From Echeneis naucrates (lineage: Eukaryota > Chordata > Actinopteri > Carangiformes > Echeneidae): 64,000 nucleotides of DNA. Location: positions 72,001 through 136,000 of the forward strand of contig NC_042511.1 of assembly GCF_900963305.1 (NCBI RefSeq), given 5' to 3'. Positions 45,001-57,419 of this stretch are shown here, piece by piece; position 1 is the first letter of the stretch; every line of letters begins with the position of its first letter. The translations under genes and the position numbers were made by a program. The notes under the pieces were generated by a model that saw only the letters and a list, made by a program, of their open reading frames with translations, was not told where the DNA came from and searched no databases.

Positions 45001-46271
45001 CAGGTGGAGTGGACTGGGGCCTGGAGCGACGGGTAAGCGCACAACACAACAATGACAGCGACAATGACAGTACAGTACAACACAACAGCAATGAGACACG
45101 GCGCTGACATGACAAAGCCTCCAACACAAATAAACAACCCTGCACACACACAAAATCTGTGTGAGTCTGTTTAAGTGTGTGTTGTTTCACAGATCATCAG
45201 AGTGGAACTCTGTCCAGGGAGAGTGTCCTCACGCCAACGCAGAGGATGGAGAGTTCTGGTGGGTGAAGTCAACCTGTAATAGGTCAAACGTCTTGTTTTC
45301 TGGTATGTTTACTGTTCAGAGGTCAAAGGTCACCTTATGTCTCTCCTCTTCTCAACAGGATGTCATTCCGCGACTTCCTGCGTCACTACTCCCGTATTGA
45401 GGTTTGCACCTTGACCCCAGACACCATTGAGGACGACTCTGTCAAACACTGGAGCGTCAGCAAGTTTGACGGCAACTGGAGGAGGGGTTCGACAGCGGGG
45501 GGCTGCAGGAACCACCCCTGTTAGTGCCCCCACCCCACAGACACACACAGACACACATTGACACACAGATCTGAACTGTTGGGACTTTGTGCTACCTGGA
45601 TCTGTTTCCTCCTCCACAGACACATTCTGGATGAATCCTCAGTTCGTCATCAGGCTGGAGGAAGAAGATGACGACCCTGATGATGGAGAGGTGGGCTGCA
45701 GCTTTGTGGTCGGGCTGATCCAGAAGAACCGCCGCCGGCTGCGCAAACAGGGCGAGGACATGCACACCATCGGGTTTGCCATCTATGAGGTGAGCCCTGA
45801 AGAAGAGCAGCGGAGGACGAACAGTTCTGACACAGACCTTACTGTCTGCTTCTGTTTTATTTCAGCTTCCTAAACAGGTGAGAACCTCAGCACATCAGGT
45901 CAAAGGTCAAACATCTCCAGGCTCCCTCACCATTCATCCATCTGAGTACACATACAACACAACATCAGATGACATAACACAACATGTCTCAACATAACAC
46001 AAATGTAAATCTCGTGCCCCCCCCCCCCCAGTTCCACGGGCAACGAGAGGTTCACCTGGATAAGAACTTCTTCCTGACACACGCCCAGACGGCGAGATCA
46101 GAAACCTTCATCAACCTGAGGGAGGTCAGCTCACGCTTCAAGCTGCCACCTGGAGAATATCTGGTCGTCCCCTCGACCTTTGAACCTCATCTCAACGGAG
46201 ACTTCTGCATCCGTGTGTTCTCTGAAAAACAGACTGAGACCCTGTAAGACATGGACCTGAGTGTGTGTGTT

Positions 46272-46317
<46 letters not shown>

Positions 46318-49028
46318 CTAACAGTACCTTACTCTGTCCTCAGACCCTGTGACGATCCAGTCAATGCTGACCTGGAGGATGTGAGTGAACTACACACACA
46401 CATACACACACACATTTGCATAGCTCCAGTTTGTGTGATTGGGTCTTTGGTGTCCAGGAAACAGTGTCTGATGAGGAGGTGGACGCAGGCTTCAGGGGCC
46501 TCTTCACCAAGTTGGCTGGAGACGTAAGTTCCCTGGTCAGCGGTCATCAGACTGAGTGACGCTCACCTGCTCAGGTATGACCTGTGTGTTTTGTTTGTGT
46601 CTTAGGTGACCTGCTTGTTGTGTTTGTGTGTCAGGACATGGAGATCTCTGCTGCTGAGCTGAGGACCATCATGAACAAGATCGTCGCCAAAAGTGCGTCA
46701 ATCAGTCAGTGATACATTTCACCTGAACGCTGCCGTATATTTAACTTCTTGTTTCCAACAGGAAGTGACATTAAGACTGACGGCTTCAGCATGGAGACCT
46801 GCAGGGTCATGGTGAACCTGATGGATGTATCCTCACACCTGAAATACCTGAGGTCATGTGACCCACTGCTTCCTGCTCCCTGAGGAGTAATGGGTAGTGT
46901 AAATAACCTGTGATTTAAACCGAGTCAGGCTCTTTAACTCTGCAGCAGGACAGTGGGAATGGGAAGCTCGGCCTCGGAGAGTTCGCCACGCTGTGGAAGA
47001 AAGTTCAGAGATACCTGGTGAGACGCCACGATAAAGTCAGACATGTGCTGTCACGTGATCTTTGACTGACATGGACCAACATCTGTGTTTCTGTGTCTGC
47101 AGTCCATCTACAAGAAGAACGACTCGGACAACTCTGGCACCATGAGCACGCCGGAGATGAGGGTGGCCTTCAAAGACGCAGGTCGGCATTTCTTCTTCAG
47201 CCAGACTGACTCACAACATGAGGGTCCTTCATTGTGGCAGCTTCTTCTCCCTCTGCTCTGCCGACCTCTGACCTCTGTGTGCTCCTGCAACAGGAGCTCA
47301 GTTCTGTCCATCTGTTCTTCTCTGCTTGTTAAAATTGTGACTTTTTCTGATGAGGTTCGCTTCAACTGGCTGATGTTCACAGCAGTGATTGTTATTATGA
47401 TGTCACAGTGAGCCTGGAAGCTCAGCAGCCTCTGATGATGCTCAGATGTTTCCTGTCAGTGTCATGTGTTCAGCTTCCAGAGTAACTGTTCAACATGTTT
47501 GGGTTTAACTTCAGGGCTGAGTGAGTCATGCTGTCTCACAGCACAAAACTGCTCTTCCTCTTCCTCTTCCTCCCAGCCACAGGAGGAATGAGGAAGCTGC
47601 TGATTCACTAACTTCTTCCTCTCATGACATTAATGTTTGTGTGTTTCCCTCTGCTGCTGCTGCTGCTGCTGCTGCTGCCTGGACTCTCTCTGCCTACACA
47701 TTAACCTGTCAGTACACTGATGATGATGATGATGATGGTATGGTACGTCCTGCTGATGAGCAACTGGTTTAGCTTTAGAAGTTCTGTCCTGTCGCAGGAA
47801 AAACACACTTAGTGTCGTAGAGGACCAGTTTAATTAGACACTGGTTTGCTTTTTAATGATACAAAATAATATGACACCTTTCAAGGGACAGTTTCTTCTT
47901 TTAAACTAAAAAGAAGTTAGCAATATCAAAATGAAATAGAAAAGCTAATTTCTCAACTCCTTTTTGGAGGAATATTTCTTGGATTATTGTCAATCTGTAA
48001 CTAATCGACAGAGATTAGTGTTTCACTAAATCATTCAATAGCTCACATTTCTGTTTGCTGTATTCTGTCAAAATCTAAACTTGAATGAACTGTTGTTCAC
48101 AAAAAACAGCAGTTAATCTCATTAGCTAGAAAACCAACTAGCCTAGTAAAACAGGGCAGAATTTACATTTGCATAAGTTAAAAAGTATATAAATATCAGA
48201 TCATCTACAAGCTCAATCTTTTTAAGCTCTCTGTGAATGTTGGCCATTTTTTGTTTTTGTCTGCCTGTATCTGTGCTAGTCTGATGTTAGCCTGACTTGT
48301 TTGTGGTCTCCTCTCCTGCAGGGTTCACCCTCAATAACACCATCTACCAGCTGCTGGTGGCTCGATACTCAGACCCAGACATGACAATCGACTTCGACAA
48401 CTTCGTGGGCTGCCTGATGAGGCTGGAGATGATGTTCAGTGAGTTAAAGTTTATTTAGCTAACACACACAGGACAACGCCTAAAGGACAAACAAAGACAA
48501 CTAACCAAGGATAGCTAATGGCTAATTTAGCAGGTACACATAAAATCATCTGGCTAACAGCTGAAATCATTAGAGACTTGGGCTGAAGTCCTGAGTCCAT
48601 ATTGGACCAGACATTTCAGTTTCCTGTCAAATGAAATTGTTTGTGCTGTTTCAGTTGAAATATTAAAGTTATTTAATATCTGAACCTGAAATAGAAGAAA
48701 ATCAAGTTTCCAGTGAATCTGTAATGATCACAGAAAGGTCAGTTTGTGGAGCTGAAGGTGGTATTTAGTCAGAGCTGTTTTAATTTGATATTCAGTGATG
48801 ATGTCACCGAGCCAGGTGCAACAGCAGCTTCCTGGTTCTGATGTCAGGCCTGTTTGTTCCACAGAGATCTTCAAGAAGCTTGATGCTCATGACTCTGGCT
48901 CCATCGAGCTTGACTTCAACCAGGTGAGAACCATCACACTGAGAGCAGATGTGAAGAGCCAGATCCCGGGCTGACCCATCTCTTTGTTCTCTCTCTGATT
49001 CCAGTGGTTAAACTTTTCCATGATCTGA
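42016..49028 (+). CDS. capn2: Classical calpain, calpain-2-like large subunit (cluster gene C)
   Basis: Complete calcium-dependent cysteine protease of about 697 residues. Exons: 42016-42252, 43126-43195, 44065-44183, 44264-44397, 44536-44704, 44780-44863, 44947-45032, 45193-45258, 45359-45519, 45620-45789, 45866-45877, 46032-46243, 46344-46380, 46458-46523, 46635-46692, 46762-46826, 46949-47017, 47103-47181, 48322-48438, 48865-48923, 49005-49028. The triad is present: [22 protein letters not shown] and [10 protein letters not shown]. The C2-like domain has [17 protein letters not shown] loops include [13 protein letters not shown] and [12 protein letters not shown]; the end is WLNFSMI. Sequence is CAPN2-type ([33 protein letters not shown]). 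The start of exon 17 is a CAGCAG (NAGNAG) acceptor; the downstream choice keeps the family length. Its intron 46827-46948 is U12-type. Intron 18 (47182-48321) is unusually long and holds CTG and GAT runs. AATAAA lies near 49170. Confidence 0.93.
46261..46317. repeat. (TG)n microsatellite, imperfect
   Basis: Imperfect TG run with two TT interruptions, in the intron after exon 46032-46243 of calpain gene C. Confidence 0.8.
46827..46948 (+). other. U12-type intron, calpain gene C
   Basis: Donor GTATCCTC after ATGGAT. The 3' end contains CTCTTTAACTC, a good match to the U12 branch site, a few bases before the CAGCAG acceptor. Same position as in the other calpains of the cluster. Confidence 0.75.
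47182..48321 (+). other. Long intron 18 of calpain gene C
   Basis: At 1.14 kb this is among the longest introns in the cluster. It holds eight CTG units near 47653-47680 and a GAT run near 47719-47739, then AT-rich sequence. No coding element is recognised. Confidence 0.6.
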
Positions 49029-50254
49029 GCCCTGAGTCCAGTTCGCCGGAGCCTCCATGTTACAGCAGCTCGCCATATCTGTTTACAGCTTCCCTGAACT
49101 CCTGATATTTTATATGTGAGCCCTGTGTTTCATTATTGACACACTGCCGACTTCCTGTCCACATAAAGTCAATAAACTTATTCACAAAAACTTGTTGTGC
49201 TTCATTCATTCTTCAAAGAACAGGTGTGATGCAGCCTGAGGAAAAATCTTGACTCTGAGATCAGGTCTCTGTGGTTCAGACAGATCCAGGATATTAAGCT
49301 TCCAGCTAAAGACTGAGACCAGCAGTCCAGTTAGATTCCAACTGCGTTATCTTGGAGCTAGCCTCTTCCTTAGAGCAGGAACTGGTTTTGGGGTCCAGGA
49401 CCATGTGATTCTGGAAAACATCCTGTGGACCAGATGATTAACCACATCCCTGCAGCCCTTCCTTCTTCCTGTCAGGGAGGGGTTGGATAGTGATCCAACC
49501 GGAAATCAAGTTGGTCACGTGACCCAACTTCTTTGTTGCTTGACAGACGGATGTTTTGGTGAAGGAGCTCACAGAGCAGAGCGGAGTTTATTCTTACCGG
49601 GTCCTGGTCCTGGTCCTGGTCAGACCGGGTCGGTAACGGACCTGATGCTCGGGCTCTTTAACTGACTGCTGGGTGATGACGTAGCCCCGCCCCTCCCGCC
49701 GGGCGGGGCCCGTGACTGCATCGCAACATCCACAGCAGCATCCAGGACCACATCAGACCGTCCAGCTCCGGACCCGACAGGACCCGGACAGTCTGAGAGT
49801 CTGAGGACTGAGGCACACCCAGTGAGTCCAGCCAGCTGCGGGGGCTGGTGTGACCCCCCGCCGCTGTTTTCACCTTGTTTCAGCAGAAATTCTGTAGACC
49901 AATCAGAGAAGCTGCTGTGTCAGGAATGTTTTAATTTAACTGAAGAATCTGTTTCCGTCATTGATGATTATTATTAATTGATCTGTTTCCTCTCAGCTCT
50001 CTGTGAACCAGTGGACAGACACCAGGTACAATTATTATTATTATTAGTAGTAGTATTAGTATTAGCATTATTATTTATTGTCCTCATTGACATTAACACA
50101 GCTGAGGCTGTGTTCTGCAGATGTTTGATCCTGAAGAATCTAAACGTAGACCTGATGGTGGCTCTGGAGGAAGGTATACTTGTCAGGGTCCACCCTGAGG
50201 GGATCCTTGGATTCTGCTGGTCTGATCAGGTTTCGGGGTGTGTTGTGTGTTAGG
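49029..50254 (+). promoter_or_regulatory. Gene C 3' UTR, then CpG-rich promoter and noncoding first exon of gene D
   Basis: The AATAAA near 49170 ends gene C. A GC-rich core at about 49684-49712 has CCCGCCCC boxes and the inverted pair CCCGCC/GGCGGG. It is followed by a probable noncoding exon ending CACACCCA|GTGAGT near 49819. The coding exon of gene D opens after GTGTGTTAG at 50253, so the start codon lies in exon 2 or later, as in mammalian CAPN1. Confidence 0.5.
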
Positions 50255-53200
50255 ATGTTTGAAGGTGTGTCTGGGCGGATCCAAAAGGACCGGCAAAGGG
50301 CTGAAGGACTAGGCTCAGTTCAGCAGGCTGTACGCTACCTGAACCAGGATTTCCAGGCCCTGCAGGAAGACTGTCTGCAGAAAGGAATCCTGTTCAAAGA
50401 CCCAATGTTCCCTGCAGAACCGGCCTCACTGGGCTTCAAGGAACTTGGACCTTTGACTGCAAAAACCAGAGGTGTGGAGTGGAAACGACCCACGGTAAGA
50501 ACCAGAACCATCTACTGCAGAATCTGGTAAACAGAGACCTGCTGATTCAGAACCTGTGAAACCCCTAAAAGGAGGCCTTTTAATTTGACCTTCGATGACA
50601 TGTGATGGTATACAGACGGGCGTTTGTAATTGGCTGTTTCAGGAGCTAACACAGGACCCTGAGTTCATTGTGGGCGGAGCTACCAGGACAGATATCTGCC
50701 AGGGAGCTCTGGGTGAGTCTAGTTCAGTCCAAATAAAAGTCCTTCTGCACATGCTCAGTGGCGTTTCCCTGCTCTGTCTGCAATCAGCATCCTGTCAGCT
50801 GGTCACGTGACCACACCTGAACTGTTCAAAGAAAACACTCTGACTGTTGCTATGAGACAGACCAGTGGCATGTCAAAAGTAAACAGAGATCAGCAGTCGA
50901 CAGTGTGTGTGTGTGCTCCCCCTAAACTGCAGTCTGTTCACTGTATCATTATAGATGTAACGATGCTTCTATACTGAAATACAGACACATGGATCACGTT
51001 TTATCAGACCACCTCAGGTCCACCAGCTGGAACCTGTTTAGAGAGAAGAAATTAAGCTCTGTGATTGGCTCAGAAAGTTTGTGAGAGAGTGAGAGGGCCC
51101 AGAGCGGTAAGCCTCCTCAGTGAGTTTGTGTTTTCAGTCAGTTCAAGTGTTCTGAGGACAGACCGGCTTTGTGGGGACACACTGGCTGCATTTTAGTTTA
51201 GTTTAGTTTAAACTGGACCAGGTCTGGTCAGCTGAATCCGATCCAGGCTCCTCTGTGGTCTCTGTGGTTCAGCTCTCCAGGACAGAGGACAGGACAGAGG
51301 TCAGGACACCCAGTCAGCCGATGTGAGGACGTCCCCACAAGCACAGGCAGACCCATATGAAAGTGACTCACTGCTCTCCAATCAGCAGCAGGGTGGAGTG
51401 TGTGTGTCTTTGTGTATGGTTGTAAACACGGGGTTAGACAGGAATTATCAGTATTTTCCTCCCCCCTCCCCCTCAGTGGGCGGTGCAGACTACTGTAGCT
51501 CCACCTGCTGGACACTGCTGAAACACCAGGCCAACAGACAACAGACAACAATACAACACTCCCAACCCCCCACTCACCCCGCCATATAACTTGCCGCAGA
51601 TTTGAGGAGCTGACTTTTCCAAGAAGCTCCTGAAGGCAGCACTTCCTGTATTGATCAGGTCACCGAGAGGACTTCTCCATTAGCAGGAAACATCAGCAGC
51701 TTAATGCTTAATGTCCAGTTTCTAATGTTAGTGTTTGTTGTTGATAGCATTTAGCTTAGCATTAGTGAGTCCCCACAGACCATCAGGCTGATAATGGGGT
51801 CAGCTGACGTTCAATCTGCACATTAACAAGCTGCTGCTGAACATTTCCTGTCAGCTTAGTCATCATCTTCATCATCCTCATCACCGAGTTGACCTGATGT
51901 CAGTCTGTTTACGAACTTTACTTTGAGCTGATGGTGAAATTATTTTCTGATCAATATTAGGTTTTTAAATTTGATACATAGATAACATATATAACATTTA
52001 GGTGACGTCACAGAGGTTCTGTCCATATTTGATAACAGTCTTAAAAGAAACATGGTCAACTTCAGCGCACGGTATGAAGGTTGAGGCTCAGGTGTGAACT
52101 GTCTGTCCGTCCTGCAGGTGACTGCTGGCTGCTCGCTGCCATTGGCTCTCTGACTCTGAACGGGCGGCTCCTGCATCGCGTTGTTCCTCACGGTCAGAGC
52201 TTCAACCACCAATATGCTGGCATCTTCCACTTTCAGGTAAGATGCCACCTGTTCACACTGGTCCTCACCTGGTTTTAGTTCCTCTCAGAGTGCTGAGCCA
52301 ACCAGAGCCCATTGTGTGTCTGCGTCTGTGTAGTTCTGGCAGTTCGGGGAGTGGGTGGACGTGGTGATCGACGACCGTTTGCCGGTGAAAGATGGCGAGC
52401 TGATGTTCGTCCACTCAGCAGAGGGGAGGGAGTTCTGGAGTGCTCTGCTGGAGAAGGCCTACGCCAAGTAAGTCAGCCCTTCCTCCTCAGTGACAGTGAT
52501 GTCACTGTGCTGCAGGTCAGAGGAAGATTGGCTCCTCCTCGTCACTTTGATGTCCTAGCGAGTCAAAACTTCTAAACAACACCTCCTGATTTTAACAAGC
52601 CAACAATCGGTAATAATGCTTGTGTTACTGTTGTGTGTCTGTGGTGTTGCTCTGTATCTTTTGTCTGTATTGTGCATCAGGCTGAATGGCTCGTACGAGG
52701 CCCTGTCTGGCGGTAGCACCACTGAGGCGTTCGAGGACTTCACAGGGGGCGTGGCTGAAATGTTTGAGCTGAGGAAGACTTCTGCAGATCTTCATGGTGT
52801 GATCCTCAGGGCCCTGGACCGAGGGTCCCTGCTTGGCTGCTCCATCGACGTCAGTGTCCTCATTGGTCACGTGACCTATAGGTCTATTATCACTTAGTGA
52901 TCTTAATCTTCACAGACCTCAAGACCCTGATCAGCATCCAGTTTAAGTTCTGTGGCTTTATCACTCACTGCACTGACACGAGGCCAGAGCAGAAGAGATC
53001 AGACCGTCCAGACCAGATAAATTAAGGGACAGTTAAAAGCTGAGAGCTGTTGGGACGTCCTGATAGTGGTCCAGTCTGGAGGGAACTAATGCAGGAACTA
53101 GTTTTTCTGCTCTCTATTCAGACAGGATATTTGTGAATATTGAGTAGGCACGATGATCAGATCAGTGCAGAACATTCCAGACCAGATCAGGTAGTCCAGT

Positions 53201-56200
53201 TCTCTGTATGTGTTCACCGTCTGTTCTCTTCAGATCACCAGTGCCTTCGACATGGAGGCAGTGACCTTTAAGAAGCTAGTGAAAGGCCATGCCTACTCTG
53301 TGACTGGACTCAGACAGGTGAGCTCAGCTTTGACCTTCGACCTGAACTTCTGATGTGTGTCTGATCCATGACTCTGCCCTCCCTCTGCAGGTGGAATATT
53401 GCAGCCGTCAGGAGCGTCTGATCCGGATCAGAAACCCGTGGGGTCAGGTGGAGTGGACCGGGGCCTGGAGCGACAGGTGAAACCTTCAGGTGTTTTCTGG
53501 TTTTGTGGGTGGAGTCCAAGTGGAGCTTGACAGTGTTCTGTGGTCTCAGCTCATCAGAGTGGAACCAGATTGACTCAGCAGAGAAAGACCAGATCCTTAA
53601 CAAGATGGAGGACGGCGAGTTCTGGTAGGTTCAGCCGCCAGATACAGGACGACATGTGAGGAGAAGTCAGTGACAGTGTGTCTCTGTCTCAGGATGTCCT
53701 TCCAGGACTTCCTGCGTCAGTTCTCCAGGCTGGAGATCTGTAATCTGACTGCTGATGCTCTGAGTGAAGAATCCACCAGCTGTTGGAGAACTGTGACATT
53801 TGAAGGTTGTTGGAGAAGAGGAAGCTCAGCAGGAGGCTGCAGAAATCACCCGAGTGAGGAGGGGGCGGGGCAGGGCAGGATCTGGACTGTCGCTGCAATC
53901 GCTGGATCTAGATGTTTGTGTTTGTGACTCAGGATGAAATGTCGTCCTTTGCGCCTCAGACACATTCTGGATCAACCCTCAGTACAAGATGTCTCTGCTG
54001 GAGGAGGACGATGACCCAGACGACAGCGAGGCTGCCTGCAGCTTCCTGGTGGCTCTGATGCAAAAAGACCGCCGCCGCTACCGCCGCCACGGACAGGAGA
54101 TGCACACCATTGGCTTTGCCATCTATGAGGTCAGAGGTCATAGAAGCACAATACTGCAGCTAAGAGCATAAACTCTGTCTCGTCTCCCATCTCCATAGCA
54201 AGTTTTTGTGTTTGTCTCACAGATTCCTGAGGAGGTGAGAAACAAATCAATCGTCACTTTTCATCGCATTTAGCTCATCACTGCTGACGTCCATCTGTCC
54301 ATCAGTACCACGGCTGTCCCAGCATCCACATGAAGAAGGACTTCTTCCTGCGTCACTCCTCCTGTGCTCGCTCAGAGACCTTCATCAACCTGCGAGAGGT
54401 GAGCGCCAGGCTCCGCCTTCCACCGGGCGAGTACCTGATTGTCCCATCGACCTTTGAACCCTCAAAGGAGGCAGACTTTGTCCTCAGGGTGTTCACAGAG
54501 AAGCAGTCAGAAGCCGAGTGAGTGCATCAGGTCAGATGCTTCCTTTTTGCTGATTCAGCAACAATTTGAGTGATGTCTGGCTCTGTGCAGGGAGATGGAC
54601 GACAGCGTGGAGGCGGAGTTCGATGATGAGGTGAAAGTTCATGTCACATTCACTCAGAGGTCAAACACACCTCCTCTTCTTCATTTGTCCTAGCCCTAAC
54701 TACCTGGTTCTGGTCCTGTTCTGGTCTGGTTTCACAAATGTTGGATTTTATGCAATGGAGATTAATATAGTTATTCAACTCAATACACTTTTTTGGTAAA
54801 TTTCTTTATTTGTAAATGTTGCTTTATTCTTTTGCTTTTTTTATTTTATTTTATAATTCTTCTGAGCTTCTGCATGAATAAGGTTTGACCTTTCCGTCCC
54901 TCTGCAGGAAGTGACAGAGGGCGACATCGATGAGTCTTTCAGGTCCATGTTTGCTCAGCTGTCAGGAGACGTGAGTCTGTCAGCTCTTACCCCTCCTTTT
55001 TTTCTTCCTCAGTTAGCATGCAGGCTAACAGCAGCTAAGAGCCCTCTCTCTTATTAGGACCTGGAGGTCTCAGTGCGAGAGCTCAGGACCATCTTGAACC
55101 GAGTCGTGTCTAAACGTGAGTTCAAATCATGTTCTGAGTTGTCCAGGTGGTCCAGGTGGTCTGACCTGGTCTGTGGTTGTTGTGTTACAGACAGAGACCT
55201 GCAGACTGATGGTTTCAGTATGGAGTCCTGCAGAGCCATGGTCAGCCTCATGGACGTATCCTCACATTGCTGGTTTAGCTGATCCTAGTGCGGGATGTCA
55301 GGCTCTCAGTAAAGTTAGAGGACCAGATGGTGGTTGACTAAAGAGTCTGGTCTTTATTGGTTCATTGGTGTAACATCTGGTTCAGATGTTCCCTGGTTTC
55401 TCCCTGACCTGGTCTCAGAAAGATGGCAGCGCTCGGCTTGGTCTGCTGGAGTTCCAGATCCTTTGGAACAAGATCAGAAAGTGGCTGGTGAGTCCAAACA
55501 GCTTTTAAAATAAGACCAGGGTTCCTGGACTTGTCCCCATGAGGTCTGAAGTGAAAAAATCCTTTAAATGCTGCCTGATCCACTTTTGATGAGTGCCAGT
55601 AGGTTTTAATCTGGACCTGGTCTCTTGAGATCTAAATGGAGTTGAACAGCATGACTCTAATTTTTCACAATAAGATGGGTTTCCTGTTCAGAGCTGTGTT
55701 TCATTGCAGGGAATCTTCAGGGAGTTTGACCTGGATAAATCTGGCTGTATGAACTCCTATGAGATGCGTCTGGCTCTGGAAAATGGCGGTAAACGTCCTG
55801 ACCACAAACGTCCAAGTGTCACTGAGCTGTCTGCGTGTGTGTTTATGCTGACCTGTGGTGATCTCTGTCAACAGGATTCAAACTTAACAACAAGCTGCAT
55901 CAGATGCTCGTTGCTCGATATGCCGATAATGAGGTCATTGACTTCGACAACTTCACCTGCTGCCTGGTCAAACTGGAGGCCATGTTCAGTATGTACCACC
56001 AGGGGGCAGGGCCTTGTCTGTGTTAAAGGTCCATGTTTTATATTTAGGGTCCATATCCATGGAGTTTAACTTCTCCAGTCTTTTATTTTGAGGGTTTAAC
56101 CAAAAACCATCTCAATAGTTTTACTTCTCTCGTAGGCTCAGTTACCCAATCTGAAGACTCTGATCCTATCTTCAGATGACTGTTTTCATAGTGAAAATTA

Positions 56201-56662
56201 GAGCACATTTCAGGAACACACTCAGACAAACCAAATCCTGCAAAGGTGGATGGTGGGGGGGCTGAAGATGGTGACTTTGCTGTGACATCACAAAGTCCCA
56301 GAAGTCCTAACGGCTGGTTTTAAGGTTGTTTCTTTGAGGACTGAGATCTTCACTGTATTAATATGGAACATACACCTGATTTAGAATCAAAGACCACATG
56401 GAGGTCTACCGTTAGACTGTATGGACCTTTAAACTTGAAGTGCTGCCTAAAGCAGCCCCAGCAGTTTCAGGAAATGTTTCCCCTCTTCGTCTTGTGTTCT
56501 CAGAAGCCTTCCAGGAACTGAAGCGGGACGGGACAGGAACCGTGGAGCTGAATGTCACCGAGGTACAAGTCGGTCAGACAGAATCAGTGTTCATGAGTTG
56601 ACCTCAGTGTGCTCACAGCTGCTCTCTCTCCTCAGTGGATCTGCATGACCATGTGTGGATGA
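50255..56662 (+). CDS. capn1: Classical calpain, calpain-1-like large subunit (cluster gene D)
   Basis: Complete 701-residue calpain. Exons: 50255-50494, 50643-50712, 52118-52236, 52334-52467, 52681-52849, 53234-53317, 53391-53476, 53550-53624, 53693-53853, 53960-54129, 54223-54234, 54306-54517, 54591-54630, 54908-54970, 55058-55115, 55191-55255, 55419-55487, 55710-55788, 55875-55988, 56504-56562, 56636-56662. Protease triad: [32 protein letters not shown]. The C2-like domain has [17 protein letters not shown] region: [18 protein letters not shown] and [15 protein letters not shown]; the end is [41 protein letters not shown] and the EF block are CAPN1-type, the micromolar-calcium form in mammals. 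Unlike genes A-C, exons 13 and 14 are 40 and 63 bp instead of 37 and 66, so the exon border has shifted one codon. Intron 55256-55418 is U12-type. Confidence 0.92.
55256..55418 (+). other. U12-type intron, calpain gene D
   Basis: Donor GTATCCTC after ATGGAC. TCTCCCTGACCT, a branch-site-like word, sits just before the GGTCTCAG acceptor. Same phase and place as in genes A to C. Confidence 0.7.
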
Positions 56663-56728
56663 AGAAACCTCCTGAGAACAACAGCGACGACCAACCAGAG
56701 TCTGAACGATCCTCACCACTGCACAGCA

Positions 56729-56836
56729 CTATACGACTACTGTACTACAGCTGCACCGCTATTAGGCAACTATACGACTACTGTACTACAGCTGCACCGC
56801 TATTAGGCAACTATACGACTACTGTACTGCAGCTAT
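56729..56836 (+). repeat. 41-bp tandem repeat in the calpain gene D 3' UTR
   Basis: CTATACGACTACTGTACT starts at 56729, 56770 and 56811, a 41-bp period with about 2.6 nearly identical copies. It lies between the stop codon and the ATTAAA signal near 56870, so it should be transcribed. Confidence 0.9.
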
Positions 56837-57065
56837 AAACAACTGCATGACTCTGGTGCTGTGCTGCTCATTAAAGTCTTTCCAGATCAGCTCTCATTGT
56901 TGGAAGTTGTTGCCTCAACAGAAACACAATATATGATGAATAATCGAATTATTATTTTTAGATTTCAAATAATGTTTCATAAACATCAGAATCTCCAACA
57001 CCTTCACCTGACACCCCTGACATTCAGGGCCGTGGGTTTCTACATCGGTAAGTGACGTCATCAAA

Positions 57066-57176
57066 GAGACACACACGCACACACGCACGCACGCACGCAC
57101 GCACACACGCACGCACGCACGCACACACACACAGACACACACACACACAGACACACACACACACACACACACACAT
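57066..57176. repeat. Compound (CA)n/(CACG)n microsatellite
   Basis: Mixed CACA, CACG and CAGA units between gene D and mrps28. The rest of 56663-57419 is 3' UTR of the two converging genes, with no further gene seen. Confidence 0.85.
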
Positions 57177-57419
57177 ACACACTACTTCCATAGAAGAGCG
57201 TTGAAGCCAGGACAACAAACAGTTGGCAGAGTATTTTTTATTGGCGTCATAGCTGATCTTTCCAGATCGACTCCTCGGGCCAGAATCTGGACTCAAACCT
57301 CCCCCGGTCTCTGAGGGTTTAAATGTCTGGACTCAGGCTGCACAGTTCGGTCCTTCGGTCTGAGCCGGACTCCCTCAAGGAAATCACTGATTTTAACTGA
57401 GCGTTGTTTGTTCGGCCTC

